A stretch of DNA of 64,000 nt from Mucilaginibacter geliditolerans (GCF_014200495.1 NZ_JACHBY010000006.1:124001-188000); one strand, 5' to 3'. Counted from the first letter of the stretch, positions 18,365 through 28,018 are shown. The notes: generated by a model from the letters alone, not told the origin. Program-made: numbers and translations.

Positions 18365-18660
18365 TGTTGGTTTAGACTTGTCTCATGGTATCGCTTGTCG
18401 CTAAGACGTCACTTTTTGTCTTGATACCACAGGTGTTCGGAAGATTGCATTTTTGTTTTTAATTCCCTCCCCACGGGAGGGGTGCGTTTGGATGTGAAGT
18501 GGCAGGGAGGGGTTTATACGCCAAATAAGCTGTTAAACCCCACCCTTCCCCGCCCCAAGGCGGGAATCGCACAAGGCCAATACTTCCTTTTTCCATCTTC
18601 CGAACACCTGTGGTCTTGATACAAAAAGTAACCAAAAAAATCAAGACAACAAGGATGCTT
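18365..18660 (+). repeat. Dispersed element, copy D (partial, interrupted by a MITE)
   Basis: Left part 18365-18427 (tctcatggtatcgcttgtcg, ctttttgtcttgatac) and right part 18613-18660 (gatacaaaaagtaacc, aaatcaagacaac) would join into the self-complementary core seen in copies A-C if the 185-bp insert between them were removed. After about 18640 the sequence no longer follows the other copies and runs into copy B, which lies on the opposite strand. Confidence 0.65.
18428..18612. mobile_element. 185-bp MITE-like element with target-site duplication
   Basis: The terminal inverted repeats are cacaggtgttcggaagat at the left and its exact complement at the right (18 bp, 19 if the flanking C/G pair is counted). 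The flanks carry the direct repeat gtcttgatac at 18418-18427 and 18613-18622, a 10-bp (or 8-bp, depending on the end chosen) target-site duplication. The interior holds cctccccacgggagggg-type sequence also seen near 58065-58118, and no ORF. With no transposase present, this is a non-autonomous element. Confidence 0.8.
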
Positions 18661-18814
18661 CCACCGCTCCCTGCCGGTTCTTTACGCTTTTTTCGCTGTT
18701 CGGTACTTCGTGCCTTCACATCACCCAAAAAGCTAAACCGGCATTCCCGCCAACGCTGGCCCGCCCTTGTTGTCAGGGCCCGCACACATTTTAATTACGG
18801 TCCAATTAAGTTTC

Positions 18815-19170
18815 CCTCTTCCCGTCAGTAGAACAGCTTCGGGTGAAATCAGGCAAAACGATGGTGGCCTTGTGCGTGGCAGGGCATAGGAAATTTTTGC
18901 AGCGCATGGGGTGGTGAGCGCAATATGGTCGCAGACTTTTCCAGCCCCGGTTTTGCCTGATTTGCGGGGCAGCGGCCTTGTGCGGCAAAGAAGCATTTCG
19001 ACTGACTTGATTTTTTGTTTCTTTTGTATCAAGACAAAAGAAATAGGCCTTAGCGGCTATGAGCGATACCATGCGATACATACTGCCATCAATTACAAAG
19101 TGAAAGATCATTCATTACCCGAAAGCATCGTCATCAGTAGGCTTCAGTTACAAACTGAAGCCAGTATAAA
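18815..19170 (-). repeat. Dispersed ~350-bp non-coding element, copy B (full)
   Basis: Read on the minus strand it starts with gcttcagtttgtaactgaag (itself a palindrome) and gatgacgatgctttcgggta. It passes through atcgctcatagccgctaagg, the cttttgtcttgatacaaaag core and gcttctttgccgcacaaggc, and ends with gccctgccacgcacaaggcc, gaagctgttctactgacggg. It matches copy C (34256-34610) over its whole length by eye. Confidence 0.8.
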
Positions 19171-19178
19171 AAAGTAAA

Positions 19179-19715
19179 CTACTTCCCTAAATAATACCCC
19201 GGTATCTTCAACCCCGGTTTCTCCACATCCCAAATAATACTTGAAACCTTCCACCCAGATTTGGTTTTAATGAGCTGAAAACTATTTACGCCCCGCTCAG
19301 CAAGACTATCGGGGTGATTAAGATAAGTTGCATAAGTACTGGTACGGCTGGCTATGTTACCAAATTGCTCTGTTTTGCCGTATAGCTCCTTTTCGTAAAA
19401 GTAATGGATGTGGCCTGTTTCAATAAATGTGCGATACAGATAAATAAACTGGTTGATATTGGTTACCTGCGCACTATCTGTACGAAAATTGATGAGTTGT
19501 GCCTGCGGAATAAAAGCGTCTTTGATCTCCGCATAACGGGGTGATTCACCTGTATTAAAGCAGATGGAATGATATGCATTGTCTACCGCCTTTTTAATAG
19601 CTTCCTCATCGGGGACTTTATATACTGCTGCGGAATCAACCTTTTGCTGGGTGGTTTTGGTATGGCATGCGGATAGGGCGATTGCACAAACAGTATATAA
19701 GAGTAGTTTTTTCAT
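19179..19715 (-). CDS. Lipoprotein with SnoaL/NTF2-like domain
   Basis: 178 aa. A lipoprotein signal peptide has lipobox LSAC with the lipidated Cys at 17. The rest has the helix-then-curved-sheet pattern of NTF2/SnoaL-like proteins: EEAIKKAVDNAYH, then F..D and the C-terminal strand SFQLIKTKSGWKVSSIIWD. It resembles Bacteroidota lipoproteins annotated as nuclear-transport-factor-2 family; the function is unknown. It is a single gene with its promoter in the repeat-rich gap to its right. Confidence 0.65.
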   Translation of the reverse strand: MKKLLLYTVCAIALSACHTKTTQQKVDSAAVYKVPDEEAIKKAVDNAYHSICFNTGESPRYAEIKDAFIPQAQLINFRTDSAQVTNINQFIYLYRTFIETGHIHYFYEKELYGKTEQFGNIASRTSTYATYLNHPDSLAERGVNSFQLIKTKSGWKVSSIIWDVEKPGLKIPGYYLGK

Positions 19716-19765
19716 GTTGTTTTAGATGATAATATGATAAAGATATATAATTCATCATAAACCAA

Positions 19766-19858
19766 GTCATGCTGAACTTGTTTCAGCACCTCACATGCCA
19801 GGTCGATTTTATGCTGATCACCTCACTTGTGGGATCCCGAAACAAGTTCGGGATGACG
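19766..19858. repeat. REP-like palindromic repeat, gtcatgctgaactt family
   Basis: Arms gtcatgctgaacttgttt / aaacaagttcgggatgac enclose a ~50-bp middle with a second hairpin. This is a common Bacteroidota-type intergenic palindrome. The rest of the gap (to 20254) holds a cccctctcc/ggagagggg hairpin near 20138-20162 and one doubtful small ORF. Confidence 0.7.
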
Positions 19859-19989
19859 GTGAAAATGTGAACCAGCCTCATTCGTCGGCATTTTACCGCC
19901 ATTTACCGGGATTTTGGCCGGATTCCCCAAAAACCATTGGTTGTAGAACCGTTCTGTGTGCATTTTTGATGTATCAAATCACTCACACA

Positions 19990-20088
19990 ATGGAAAAGTT
20001 ACTTACAATACACCTTATAAATTTAGCAATACATGCTATAGCACAGGCACACGCTGTTATTGCAACCTTAGGTCACCTGGTAAAATAA
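19990..20088 (+). CDS. Possible 32-aa amphipathic small protein
   Basis: An open frame starting MEKLLTIHLINLAI and ending HVIATLGHLVK-like residues (AVIATLGHLVK) could form a single amphipathic helix. It lies in a repeat-rich gap, has no recognisable family and no strong promoter, and may be chance. It is listed because it is too short for ordinary gene callers and its composition, Leu/Ile/Ala/His-rich, is protein-like. Confidence 0.2.
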   Translation: MEKLLTIHLINLAIHAIAQAHAVIATLGHLVK

Positions 20089-20254
20089 GCGCTGGTTCGC
20101 CACCCGGCGGACGAGTACCATATATAGCCTCAGCCCAACCCCCTCTCCAAAGGAGAGGGGCCATAATAAGGAGGATTTAGGCGAGGCAGTAATATTTCTG
20201 TCATTCAAACTAAAAAATTATAATTATATCATTAATGTATCGCATTTTTGCGCC

Positions 20255-21019
20255 ATGGCAAAACAACCCATTATTACCGTAAATAACCTGGTAAAGAATT
20301 ACGGCGATTTTAACGCCGTAAAAGACATTAGCTTTGAGGTTTATGAGGGCGAGATCTTCGGTTTGCTTGGTCCCAACGGGGCGGGTAAAACCACTACTTT
20401 AGAGATCATTGAAACCCTGCGCGATAAAACATCGGGCCAGATCATAGTTGATGGTTTTGATGTTGATAAGGACCCCGACAGCATTAAAAAACGTATCGGT
20501 GTGCAATTGCAGGCAGCGGGGTATTATCCAAACCTGAATCTTTCTGAACTGATCGAGTTGTTCTCGGGTCTGTACGGTATCAACAAAACACCTATGGAAA
20601 TGCTGGCAAAAGTAGCATTGACCGATAAGGCTAAAGCCAAATACAAAGAACTTTCCGGCGGACAAAAACAGCGCTTCTCCATAGCTACTACCTTAATAAA
20701 CGACCCGCGTATTATCTTTTTGGATGAGCCTACCACTGGACTCGACCCGCAGGCAAGGCGTAATTTATGGGATCTGATCCGCGAGATCCGTGACAGCGGG
20801 ACTACGGTGGTAATTACCACCCACTATATGGATGAAGCCGAAATTTTGTGCGACCGCGTTGCCTTCGTCGACGGTGGCCGTATTATAGATATTGATACCC
20901 CCGATAATTTTATCGACAAGCTGGTAGCATCAGGCTTTGAACGTAAAAAAGAAGTAAAGCTAGCCAACCTGGAAGATGTATTTATTAACCTGACTGGTAA
21001 GGAGTGGAGGGAAGGGTAA
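20255..21019 (+). CDS. ABC transporter ATP-binding protein
   Basis: 254 aa, a single nucleotide-binding domain. Walker A GPNGAGKTT (about 40-48), Q-loop near QLQAAG (88-93), signature LSGGQKQR (about 133-140), Walker B IIFLDEPTTGLDP (about 154-166) and switch His in TTHYMDE are all intact. It belongs to the CcmA-like subfamily of ABC-2 exporters. The permease follows 140 bp later and the two form one exporter; its substrate is unknown. The start ATG lies only a few bases after a near-consensus -7 box (cattTTTG), so the mRNA may be almost leaderless. Confidence 0.9.
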   Translation: MAKQPIITVNNLVKNYGDFNAVKDISFEVYEGEIFGLLGPNGAGKTTTLEIIETLRDKTSGQIIVDGFDVDKDPDSIKKRIGVQLQAAGYYPNLNLSELIELFSGLYGINKTPMEMLAKVALTDKAKAKYKELSGGQKQRFSIATTLINDPRIIFLDEPTTGLDPQARRNLWDLIREIRDSGTTVVITTHYMDEAEILCDRVAFVDGGRIIDIDTPDNFIDKLVASGFERKKEVKLANLEDVFINLTGKEWREG

Positions 21020-21159
21020 GCACAGCCCCCCGACCCCCTGAAGGGGGAGTGAGTTTGTAGTTGCAGTTGCCAATGAGCAGTTGCAGTCAATTATGACCCA
21101 TGACAAATGACTGAAAAGGTCTGCAGTTGATACCAATGAACTAATGAACAAGTGAACTA

Positions 21160-22299
21160 ATGAACCAAAATAATAATTATAGCAATACAAAAGCAACCCT
21201 GGCCATTGCCAAAGCCAGTTTCAGATCAATTGTGCGCAGCCCGTCGTCGGTGGTGTTTACGCTGTTATTTCCGCTGATATTTATATTGGTGTTTGGCTTT
21301 ATTGGTGGCAGCGCCGTTAGTGTTGATGTGGGTGTGGTAAAGGGCAGCGATACGCAGAACCCGGTTTACCAGGCGCTGGCAAAATCGAGCGTGGTACACC
21401 TGATAAACGACCAACCCATCGACCAGATGAACAGTGACCTGGCTAAGGGGCATATTGATGCTATAATAAATATAAAAAAGAACCATGATGGCTGGACGCT
21501 ATATCCGCCATTATCGGTTGCGAAATCTAAACCTGCATTTACTGTTGATGTGCAATACACCAAAGCATCGGCTGAAAAAGACAACATCCTGAAATCGGTA
21601 CTAAGCACCATCTTTTTCAGGATGAACCAGTTAACCAGTAATGAATCACCGGTAATTGCTGAGTTAAAGGAATCAACTGTATCCGGCCGTGAATACAAAA
21701 CCATCGACTTTATTTTACCGGGCCAATTAGGCTTCTCGCTGTTGAGTACCGGTGTTTTTGGTACGGCATTCGTGTTCCTGAGCTTGCGTATCACTTTGGT
21801 AATAAAACGCTTTTTTGCTACCCCGGTAAAAAGATATAGCATCGTATTGGGCGAGGCTTTGGCCCGTATAACATTTGCTTTAATAGGCGCTCTGTTTATT
21901 ATATTGATAGGCCACTTCGCTTTTGATTTTACGCTGATACATGGGGTAAGTACGGTGTTGCAAATGCTGGTGCTCTCGTTCGTGGGGGTGGTTATATTTA
22001 TGGGCTTTGGGTTTGTGGTATCGGGCATTGCTAAAAATGAAAGCTCTGTACCGCCGATAGCTAATATTATCACCTTACCGCAGTTCCTGCTGTCGGGTAC
22101 GTTTTTTAGTATCTCGGTTTTCCCAACCTGGCTGCAGCCGGTTTGTAAGGCATTGCCATTAACCTACCTGAACGATGCCATGCGCAAAATAGCCTTTGAA
22201 GGCGCGAGTTTGCTCGATGTTGGCCACCAGTTATTGATTCTGTTGATATGGGGTATTATTGTTTACTCGGCGGCGGTTAAGTTGTTTAAGTGGGAGTGA
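21160..22299 (+). CDS. ABC-2 type transporter permease
   Basis: 379 aa. One N-terminal transmembrane helix (about 32-52) is followed by a large extracytoplasmic domain (about 53-180). Five more helices lie in the C-terminal half (about 190-210, 235-260, 268-292, 300-322, 350-370). This is the layout of ABC-2/ABC2_membrane_3 permeases. It partners the preceding ATPase. The 140-bp gap between the two genes contains a ccccctgaaggggg hairpin of a dispersed repeat family. Confidence 0.85.
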   Translation: MNQNNNYSNTKATLAIAKASFRSIVRSPSSVVFTLLFPLIFILVFGFIGGSAVSVDVGVVKGSDTQNPVYQALAKSSVVHLINDQPIDQMNSDLAKGHIDAIINIKKNHDGWTLYPPLSVAKSKPAFTVDVQYTKASAEKDNILKSVLSTIFFRMNQLTSNESPVIAELKESTVSGREYKTIDFILPGQLGFSLLSTGVFGTAFVFLSLRITLVIKRFFATPVKRYSIVLGEALARITFALIGALFIILIGHFAFDFTLIHGVSTVLQMLVLSFVGVVIFMGFGFVVSGIAKNESSVPPIANIITLPQFLLSGTFFSISVFPTWLQPVCKALPLTYLNDAMRKIAFEGASLLDVGHQLLILLIWGIIVYSAAVKLFKWE

Positions 22300-22344
22300 A
22301 CCAGGATTTACTGGATTTTTTTGATTTCCAGGATGCGGGTTATT
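22296..22344 (+). repeat. Left half of a split palindromic 'gaaccaggattt' repeat
   Basis: gtgaaccaggatttactgga, then tttttgatttccaggatg. Its complementary right half, ending aaatcctggttcac, lies at 23228-23272 on the far side of the DUF4262 gene. The intact relative at 24780-24869 shows that the two halves normally join in one ~90-bp hairpin. Confidence 0.7.
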
Positions 22345-22467
22345 TACTAAATGCTCCCGCGAGCTTGCAGCTCGTGGTGGCGCATTGTTACAGTTTGCAA
22401 CTGTAAGCCAAAGCTGTATATTTTAGTGTTTACTAATAAGTGTGGTTAACAAAAGAAAAACAAGGTT

Positions 22468-23226
22468 ATGATAGAAGACCACAGCCAACACGATAAAGCT
22501 GCAAAGCAAGCAATTCTTCATAATATTAAAAAATATGGTTTTCATCTTGCCTTGCTCGAAGCTGATAATTACCTCCCGGCTTTTGTTTACTCAATAGGTT
22601 TGTTTAAAAAATTTGGGCAGCCTGAGATAATTTGTTTTGGCTTAAAAACAAATGTAATGGCAACCATATTGAATCATGCCCATGATTTAATTAAACAAGG
22701 ACAAAAGTTTGAAGTAAATAAGCCTTATAAAGGTTTTTTGGAAGGATATAGTATTCAATTTATAAATGTTGATAAAGAATATTATGCTAATTATTTAGGT
22801 TATGCAGGTTGGTTTTATGACGATAGTTTCGACTTTCCTGTTTTACAGCTTGTTTGGCCGGATAAGCAGGGCAACTTTCCATGGGATGAAGGTTTTAATT
22901 CTGATTGGAAATTTAAACAGCCATTATTGGACAGAAATACTGACTTTAAATTTTATGAAGAAAGGAATTTAGGTGTTTATACAACCAAACAAGCTTTGGA
23001 AGGTGAACCAATATTGTATGTATATCATAATGAAGATGGTGCATGGCAATTTCACACAAGTATGGAACCTGATATAAATGATGCTAAACTTATTTGTTTA
23101 AAAGAAATAACAAAGCTTGACCCAACAATAAATGAAATATATCATTTACAATATGGTTGGCGAGCATGGAGGGCTAATCAAGATGCTGAATGGCGATATG
23201 AGGCTGATGATACGTTGATTGATTAA
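22468..23226 (+). CDS. DUF4262-family protein, AT-rich accessory gene
   Basis: 252 aa. The N-terminal half has the DUF4262 pattern: a Y-xx-GL strand (YSIGLFKKFGQPEIICFGL, about 46-64), a G-F-L..Y strand and FPVLQLVWPDKQGNFPWDEG (about 131-150). The C-terminal part resembles small domains found in immunity-like proteins (HNEDGAWQFHTS). The function is unknown. Codon use is clearly more AT-rich than in the flanking ABC and eno genes, and the gene sits inside a split palindromic repeat, both signs of separate acquisition. Confidence 0.7.
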   Translation: MIEDHSQHDKAAKQAILHNIKKYGFHLALLEADNYLPAFVYSIGLFKKFGQPEIICFGLKTNVMATILNHAHDLIKQGQKFEVNKPYKGFLEGYSIQFINVDKEYYANYLGYAGWFYDDSFDFPVLQLVWPDKQGNFPWDEGFNSDWKFKQPLLDRNTDFKFYEERNLGVYTTKQALEGEPILYVYHNEDGAWQFHTSMEPDINDAKLICLKEITKLDPTINEIYHLQYGWRAWRANQDAEWRYEADDTLID

Positions 23227-23227
23227 T

Positions 23228-23272
23228 TAATATCCTGTTAATCCTTTAATCCCCCCAAAATCCTGGTTCACG
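23228..23272 (+). repeat. Right half of the split palindromic repeat
   Basis: atatcctgttaatcctttaa, then tccccccaaaatcctggttcac. The last 14 bases are the exact complement of the first bases of the left half at 22296. Confidence 0.7.
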
Positions 23273-23323
23273 TTAATTTAACGTTAAACTTTATTTATTT
23301 TCAGCATATTTTAATTTCATTTG

Positions 23324-23331
23324 TATATTTG
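23324..23331 (+). promoter_or_regulatory. -7 promoter element of eno
   Basis: TATATTTG, an exact TAnnTTTG match, lies 62 bp before the eno start. It would place the 23344-23368 hairpin at the 5' end of the eno mRNA. Confidence 0.65.
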
Positions 23332-23343
23332 AAAAGTAATAAA

Positions 23344-23368
23344 ACATAGTGTACGTTTTACACTATGT
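23344..23368. promoter_or_regulatory. Perfect 10-bp palindrome in the eno leader
   Basis: acatagtgta - cgttt - tacactatgt is a perfect inverted repeat beginning about 13 bp after the -7 box and ending 25 bp before the eno start codon. It could be a 5'-end stabilising hairpin or an operator for a dimeric regulator. Confidence 0.6.
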
Positions 23369-23378
23369 ATAATTTTAA

Positions 23379-24689
<1,311 letters not shown>

Positions 24690-24750
24690 TTAGCACGAAT
24701 AGTAATTAGCACGAATTGCACTGATTGTTTCGAATTTCACGAATTATTGG

Positions 24751-24770
24751 AGCCCCGGTTTACCGGGGCT
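24751..24770 (+). terminator. Terminator of eno
   Basis: agccccgg - ttta - ccggggct followed by eight T's, 60 bp after the stop. Confidence 0.9.
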
Positions 24771-24779
24771 TTTTTTTGT

Positions 24780-24869
24780 CTGAACCATGATTTATAGGAT
24801 TTATGGATCGCCTTGATTTATTGCCTGGAAATCATGTAATCCTTTAATCAGGCAAATCATGGTTCAGAC
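24780..24869. repeat. Intact 'tgaaccatgatt' palindromic repeat
   Basis: Outer arms tctgaaccatgatt / aatcatggttcaga enclose a second pair, cctggaaat/... with taatcctttaatc. It is a ~90-bp relative of the split repeat at 22296/23228. It lies between the eno terminator and the lspA promoter. Confidence 0.75.
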
Positions 24870-24901
24870 AAAAAGGAAATTTTAAAATCCGGCAATCGTA
24901 T

Positions 24902-24909
24902 TATATTTG
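24902..24909 (+). promoter_or_regulatory. -7 promoter element of lspA (near-leaderless)
   Basis: TATATTTG ends 5 bp before the lspA ATG. With transcription starting a few bases after this box, the mRNA would have almost no leader. Confidence 0.6.
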
Positions 24910-24914
24910 CGCCC

Positions 24915-25448
24915 ATGAAATCAAATAAAATCCTGAGAGGGGCCATCATATTATTCATACTTGCCCTAAACATTGGCTGCGACCAGATTTCAAAATCTAT
25001 AGTCCGCAAACACATGACCGAGTACCAGGTGATCGGTTTTATAGCCAACCACGTAACACTCGAGAAGGTAGAGAACACAGGCGCGTTTTTAAGTCTGGGT
25101 GATTCATTGGGTGGTCCGCTGCGCTATCTTATTTTAATGATACTGCCATTAATTGCCGTTGCGTGGGGTTTATGGTATATTTTGAGCAAACCCAACATGA
25201 GTAACTATAAACTTGTAGGCATCATATTCATCATAGGCGGTGGCGTGGGTAATTTGTACGATCGTATTGTACATGGTTCGGTAACCGATTTTATGCATAT
25301 CGATTTCGTGATCTTCCAAACCGGTGTGTTCAATGTTGCCGATATGTCGATAATGGCAGGCATGGGGTTGATATTGCTGGATGCTTATTTAACTGGTAAG
25401 AAGGAGAAGGAAGAGAATAAGGATGAGAGTGCGGTTGTAGAGGGATAG
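24915..25448 (+). CDS. lspA: Lipoprotein signal peptidase (signal peptidase II)
   Basis: 177 aa. It is an inner-membrane aspartyl protease that removes the signal peptide of prolipoproteins. It has four transmembrane segments. The conserved motifs are CDQISK (22-27), ENTGAFLSLGDS (53-64), GNLYDRIVHGSVTDF with catalytic Asp125, and FNVADMSI with catalytic Asp143. The C-terminal tail after residue 160 is charged (KKEKEENKDE), slightly longer than usual. It serves the lipoproteins seen in this window (19.2 kb, 60.7 kb). Confidence 0.96.
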   Translation: MKSNKILRGAIILFILALNIGCDQISKSIVRKHMTEYQVIGFIANHVTLEKVENTGAFLSLGDSLGGPLRYLILMILPLIAVAWGLWYILSKPNMSNYKLVGIIFIIGGGVGNLYDRIVHGSVTDFMHIDFVIFQTGVFNVADMSIMAGMGLILLDAYLTGKKEKEENKDESAVVEG

Positions 25449-25497
25449 GAGAAAATATTCGTCCGTTCAAATCCATCGCTATAAAATAAAACCCGGA

Positions 25498-25850
25498 AAG
25501 ATTTACCCTCTTTCCACCACAGGTGAAGAGAGGGTGGTCGGGCGAAGCAACGACCGGGTGAGTCGGTGAAGCGCGTTGAAGTTTGCGTTAGGGGTAGTAG
25601 CGGATACCGGCCTCGAGCCTAAAGCCTGAAGGCGTATGAGCGAATAACCCGACCCGCAGGGGAACGCCCAAAGTATCTGAACCTGAATTTACAAAATTAA
25701 GGAATTAGCAGAATTCGATAAATTCTCTAATTCAAGAAATTCGGGTTCAGAAATTATTGGATAAGCGCTCCGTTGACTCACCCCGACTTCGTTTCACTCG
25801 ACCCTCTCTCCGCTGCGCGCAAAGAGGGTGATGGGAAATTAAAATCTTTT
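25498..25850. repeat. Composite repeat module 1
   Basis: The outer inverted arms are ccctctttccaccac...agagggtggtcgggcgaagc with gggtgagtcggtgaagcgcg on the left, and gcgctccgttgactcaccc with cgaccctctctccgctgcg on the right. They enclose a ~100-nt GC-rich core (about 25587-25672: gttaggggtagtagcggata, ccggcctcgagcctaaagcc, ggcgtatgagcgaa). The core is followed by an 80-bp hairpin with arms tctgaacctgaattt / aaattcgggttcaga. Module 2 at 51100-51540 has the same parts in the same order. No gene is present in this 580-bp gap. Confidence 0.75.
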
Positions 25851-25933
25851 GGCTTTTACCTCAAAAAAATGTCATAAACCTTTCACCTTTAGCGTTTAAG
25901 CTATCACCTGCACCTACTTAACAAATAAAAGCG

Positions 25934-25941
25934 TATCTTTG
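25934..25941 (+). promoter_or_regulatory. -7 promoter element of the DEAD-box helicase gene
   Basis: TATCTTTG, exact match to TAnnTTTG, gives a leader of about 90 nt before the start at 26034. Long leaders are usual for cold-responsive RNA helicase genes. Confidence 0.55.
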
Positions 25942-26033
25942 CTGGCAATACCCGTTAGCTTACGGTTTTGATCACCGACAACTCTTCAGATCCGCTTATG
26001 CAATCGCGTTAGCACAATACATAAAAACATTAC

Positions 26034-27365
26034 ATGTCATTCGAAAATTTAAATTTAATTGAGCCTATACTCAGGGCTTTAAAAACTGAGGGTTATACTA
26101 CACCTACGCCCATACAGGAGCAATCCATTCCTATTATATTACAAAGTAAAGACCTGCTTGGCTGCGCGCAAACCGGTACCGGTAAAACGGCCGCTTTCGC
26201 TATTCCTATTCTACAGTTATTGTACCAGGACAGGCTGCAGCATAAAGAGCAAAAAACCATTAAGGCCCTTATTTTAACACCAACTCGTGAGCTGGCCATA
26301 CAAATTGCCGAAAGTTTTGCCGCTTATGGCAAACATACCGGTTTAAAGCATTTGGTAGTATTCGGCGGTGTTTCACAAAATCCGCAGGTTGATAGTTTGC
26401 GCAGGGGCGTTGATATTTTAGTAGCAACACCAGGTCGTTTGCTGGATTTGATGAACCAGAAATATGTTCACCTTGATCATATTAAAATGCTGGTATTGGA
26501 TGAAGCCGACCGTATGCTGGATATGGGCTTTGTAAATGATGTTAAAAAGATCATTGCAAAAGTACCTGCGAAAAGGCAAACACTGTTCTTTTCGGCTACG
26601 ATGCCAAACGAAATCCAGAACCTGGCGAATACCATTTTAACAAGGCCCGAAAAGGTGGAAGTTACACCGGTATCATCAACCGCTGATACTATTCAGCAGG
26701 AGCTTTATTATGTAGATAAGGGCGATAAAAAAGCCTTGCTTAACCACATATTAAAAGATAAAGGAATTAAAACCGCGCTGGTATTTACACGTACCAAGCA
26801 TGGTGCTGATAAGGTAGTTAAGGATCTTGTTAAAGTAGGCATTACTGCCGAGGCTATTCACGGTAATAAATCGCAAAACGCGCGTCAGCGTGCTTTATCA
26901 AACTTTAAGAACCGTACAACAAGGGTATTAATTGCTACAGATATTGCCGCTCGCGGTATTGATATTGATGAGCTTACCCACGTTATAAATTACGAGCTGC
27001 CAAATATACCCGAAACTTATGTACACAGGATTGGCCGTACAGGTCGTGCTGGTGCAAGCGGCATAGCTTTATCATTCTGTGATGCTGAGGAAATTGATTT
27101 CCTGAAGGATATTCATAAGCTGATAGCTAAACAGATACCAGTAAACGAGGCGCATCCTTACCCGATGAGCCCGCAAAGCATGGTAGCTAAAGCCGAGGCA
27201 GCAGCCAAATCAGGCGGTGGCCGCAGTGGCGCACCAAAAAGAGGCCGTGGTTTTGGCAATAAAGACCGTGGTCGCGGTGGAAATAATAATAAGAGCAGCA
27301 GCAATAGCGGCAACATGAGCGGCGGAAGCCGCGGCGGTAATAGCCGTAGTGCAAGAAGGGATTAA
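26034..27365 (+). CDS. DEAD-box ATP-dependent RNA helicase (RhlE-like)
   Basis: 443 aa. It is an RNA helicase that acts in ribosome assembly and mRNA decay. Q motif near [11 protein letters not shown]; motif I AQTGTGKT (about 45-52); Ia PTRELA; Ib TPGRLLD; II DEAD (about 155-158); [30 protein letters not shown]. The C-terminal tail from about residue 388 is Gly/Arg/Asn/Ser-rich ([14 protein letters not shown]), a nonspecific RNA-binding extension typical of Bacteroidota RhlE proteins. Terminator just downstream. Confidence 0.93.
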   Translation: MSFENLNLIEPILRALKTEGYTTPTPIQEQSIPIILQSKDLLGCAQTGTGKTAAFAIPILQLLYQDRLQHKEQKTIKALILTPTRELAIQIAESFAAYGKHTGLKHLVVFGGVSQNPQVDSLRRGVDILVATPGRLLDLMNQKYVHLDHIKMLVLDEADRMLDMGFVNDVKKIIAKVPAKRQTLFFSATMPNEIQNLANTILTRPEKVEVTPVSSTADTIQQELYYVDKGDKKALLNHILKDKGIKTALVFTRTKHGADKVVKDLVKVGITAEAIHGNKSQNARQRALSNFKNRTTRVLIATDIAARGIDIDELTHVINYELPNIPETYVHRIGRTGRAGASGIALSFCDAEEIDFLKDIHKLIAKQIPVNEAHPYPMSPQSMVAKAEAAAKSGGGRSGAPKRGRGFGNKDRGRGGNNNKSSSNSGNMSGGSRGGNSRSARRD

Positions 27366-27384
27366 GGAAGAATATAAGAATATA

Positions 27385-27423
27385 AAAAAGGGTTTCATGC
27401 TTCGAGTGCATGAAACCCTTTTT
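27385..27423 (+). terminator. Terminator of the DEAD-box helicase gene
   Basis: 16-bp stem aaaaagggtttcatgc / gcatgaaacccttttt with a 7-nt loop, followed by ctttt, 20 bp after the stop. Confidence 0.85.
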
Positions 27424-27436
27424 CTTTTAATCCGAT

Positions 27437-27531
27437 TGTCATTCTGAGCGAGAGCGAAGAATCTAACCGCATTCAATCTGCAAGCGATTATCTGCTGCTC
27501 GTATAATAGATGCTTCGTTCCTCAGCATGAC
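27437..27531. repeat. REP-like palindromic repeat, gtcattctgag family
   Basis: Arms tgtcattctgagcgagagcg / cgttcctcagcatgaca with gaagaatct / agatgcttc inside. It is an intergenic palindrome between the helicase gene and divIC. Confidence 0.7.
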
Positions 27532-27619
27532 AAAACACCCTCCTGTTAACAAGTTAATTAATACTACTTGCAGCAACCAAAACTTTGCTTTAATTTTATG
27601 ATGAAATAGATATAGTGAT

Positions 27620-27916
27620 ATGAAACGCCTTTTATACCTTTTTAAAAATAAGTTTTTTTGGGTTACCGCGGCTTTTGTAGTGTGGATGATCTTTTTTGAT
27701 AAGAACGACCTTTTCTCGCAATACCAATACCATCAGCAGCTTAGCAAGCTAAAACAGGAGCGCGATTTTTACATAAAACAAACCGGCGCCGTTAGCAAAG
27801 ATCTGGACGAACTCACTTCCAACCCAGCTAAACTCGAAAAATTTGCCCGCGAAAAATACCTCATGAAAAAAGATAATGAGGATGTTTTTGTGATCGTAAA
27901 TGATAAAAGCAATTAA
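27620..27916 (+). CDS. Septum formation initiator family protein (DivIC/FtsB)
   Basis: 98 aa. One N-terminal transmembrane helix (about 12-29) is followed by a coiled coil (about 38-72) and the C-terminal EKFAREKYLMKKDNEDVFVI motif, which is characteristic of FtsB/DivIC. It is a bitopic divisome protein that links FtsL/FtsQ to septal synthesis. It is often close to eno in Bacteroidota, as here. The palindrome in the gap downstream (27925-28018: arms atttgaagattt / aaatcttcaaat) separates it from the convergent kinase gene. Confidence 0.9.
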   Translation: MKRLLYLFKNKFFWVTAAFVVWMIFFDKNDLFSQYQYHQQLSKLKQERDFYIKQTGAVSKDLDELTSNPAKLEKFAREKYLMKKDNEDVFVIVNDKSN

Positions 27917-28018
27917 TTAGAAGATGATTTAATTTGAAGATTTGAGAATGTGCTGATTTGAAGATGCCTCATTTGGGTCCCATTAATTTTCAAATCTTCA
28001 AATCACCAAATCTTCAAA

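Noticed and set aside
18459..19177. Several overlapping ORFs of 73-101 codons between carA and the lipoprotein gene
   Set aside because: They read through the MITE and copies B and D of the dispersed element; frames are not conserved between copies.
21366..22073. 235-codon ORF antisense to the ABC permease
   Set aside because: Shadow of the permease coding frame; composition is typical of a reverse-complement reading.
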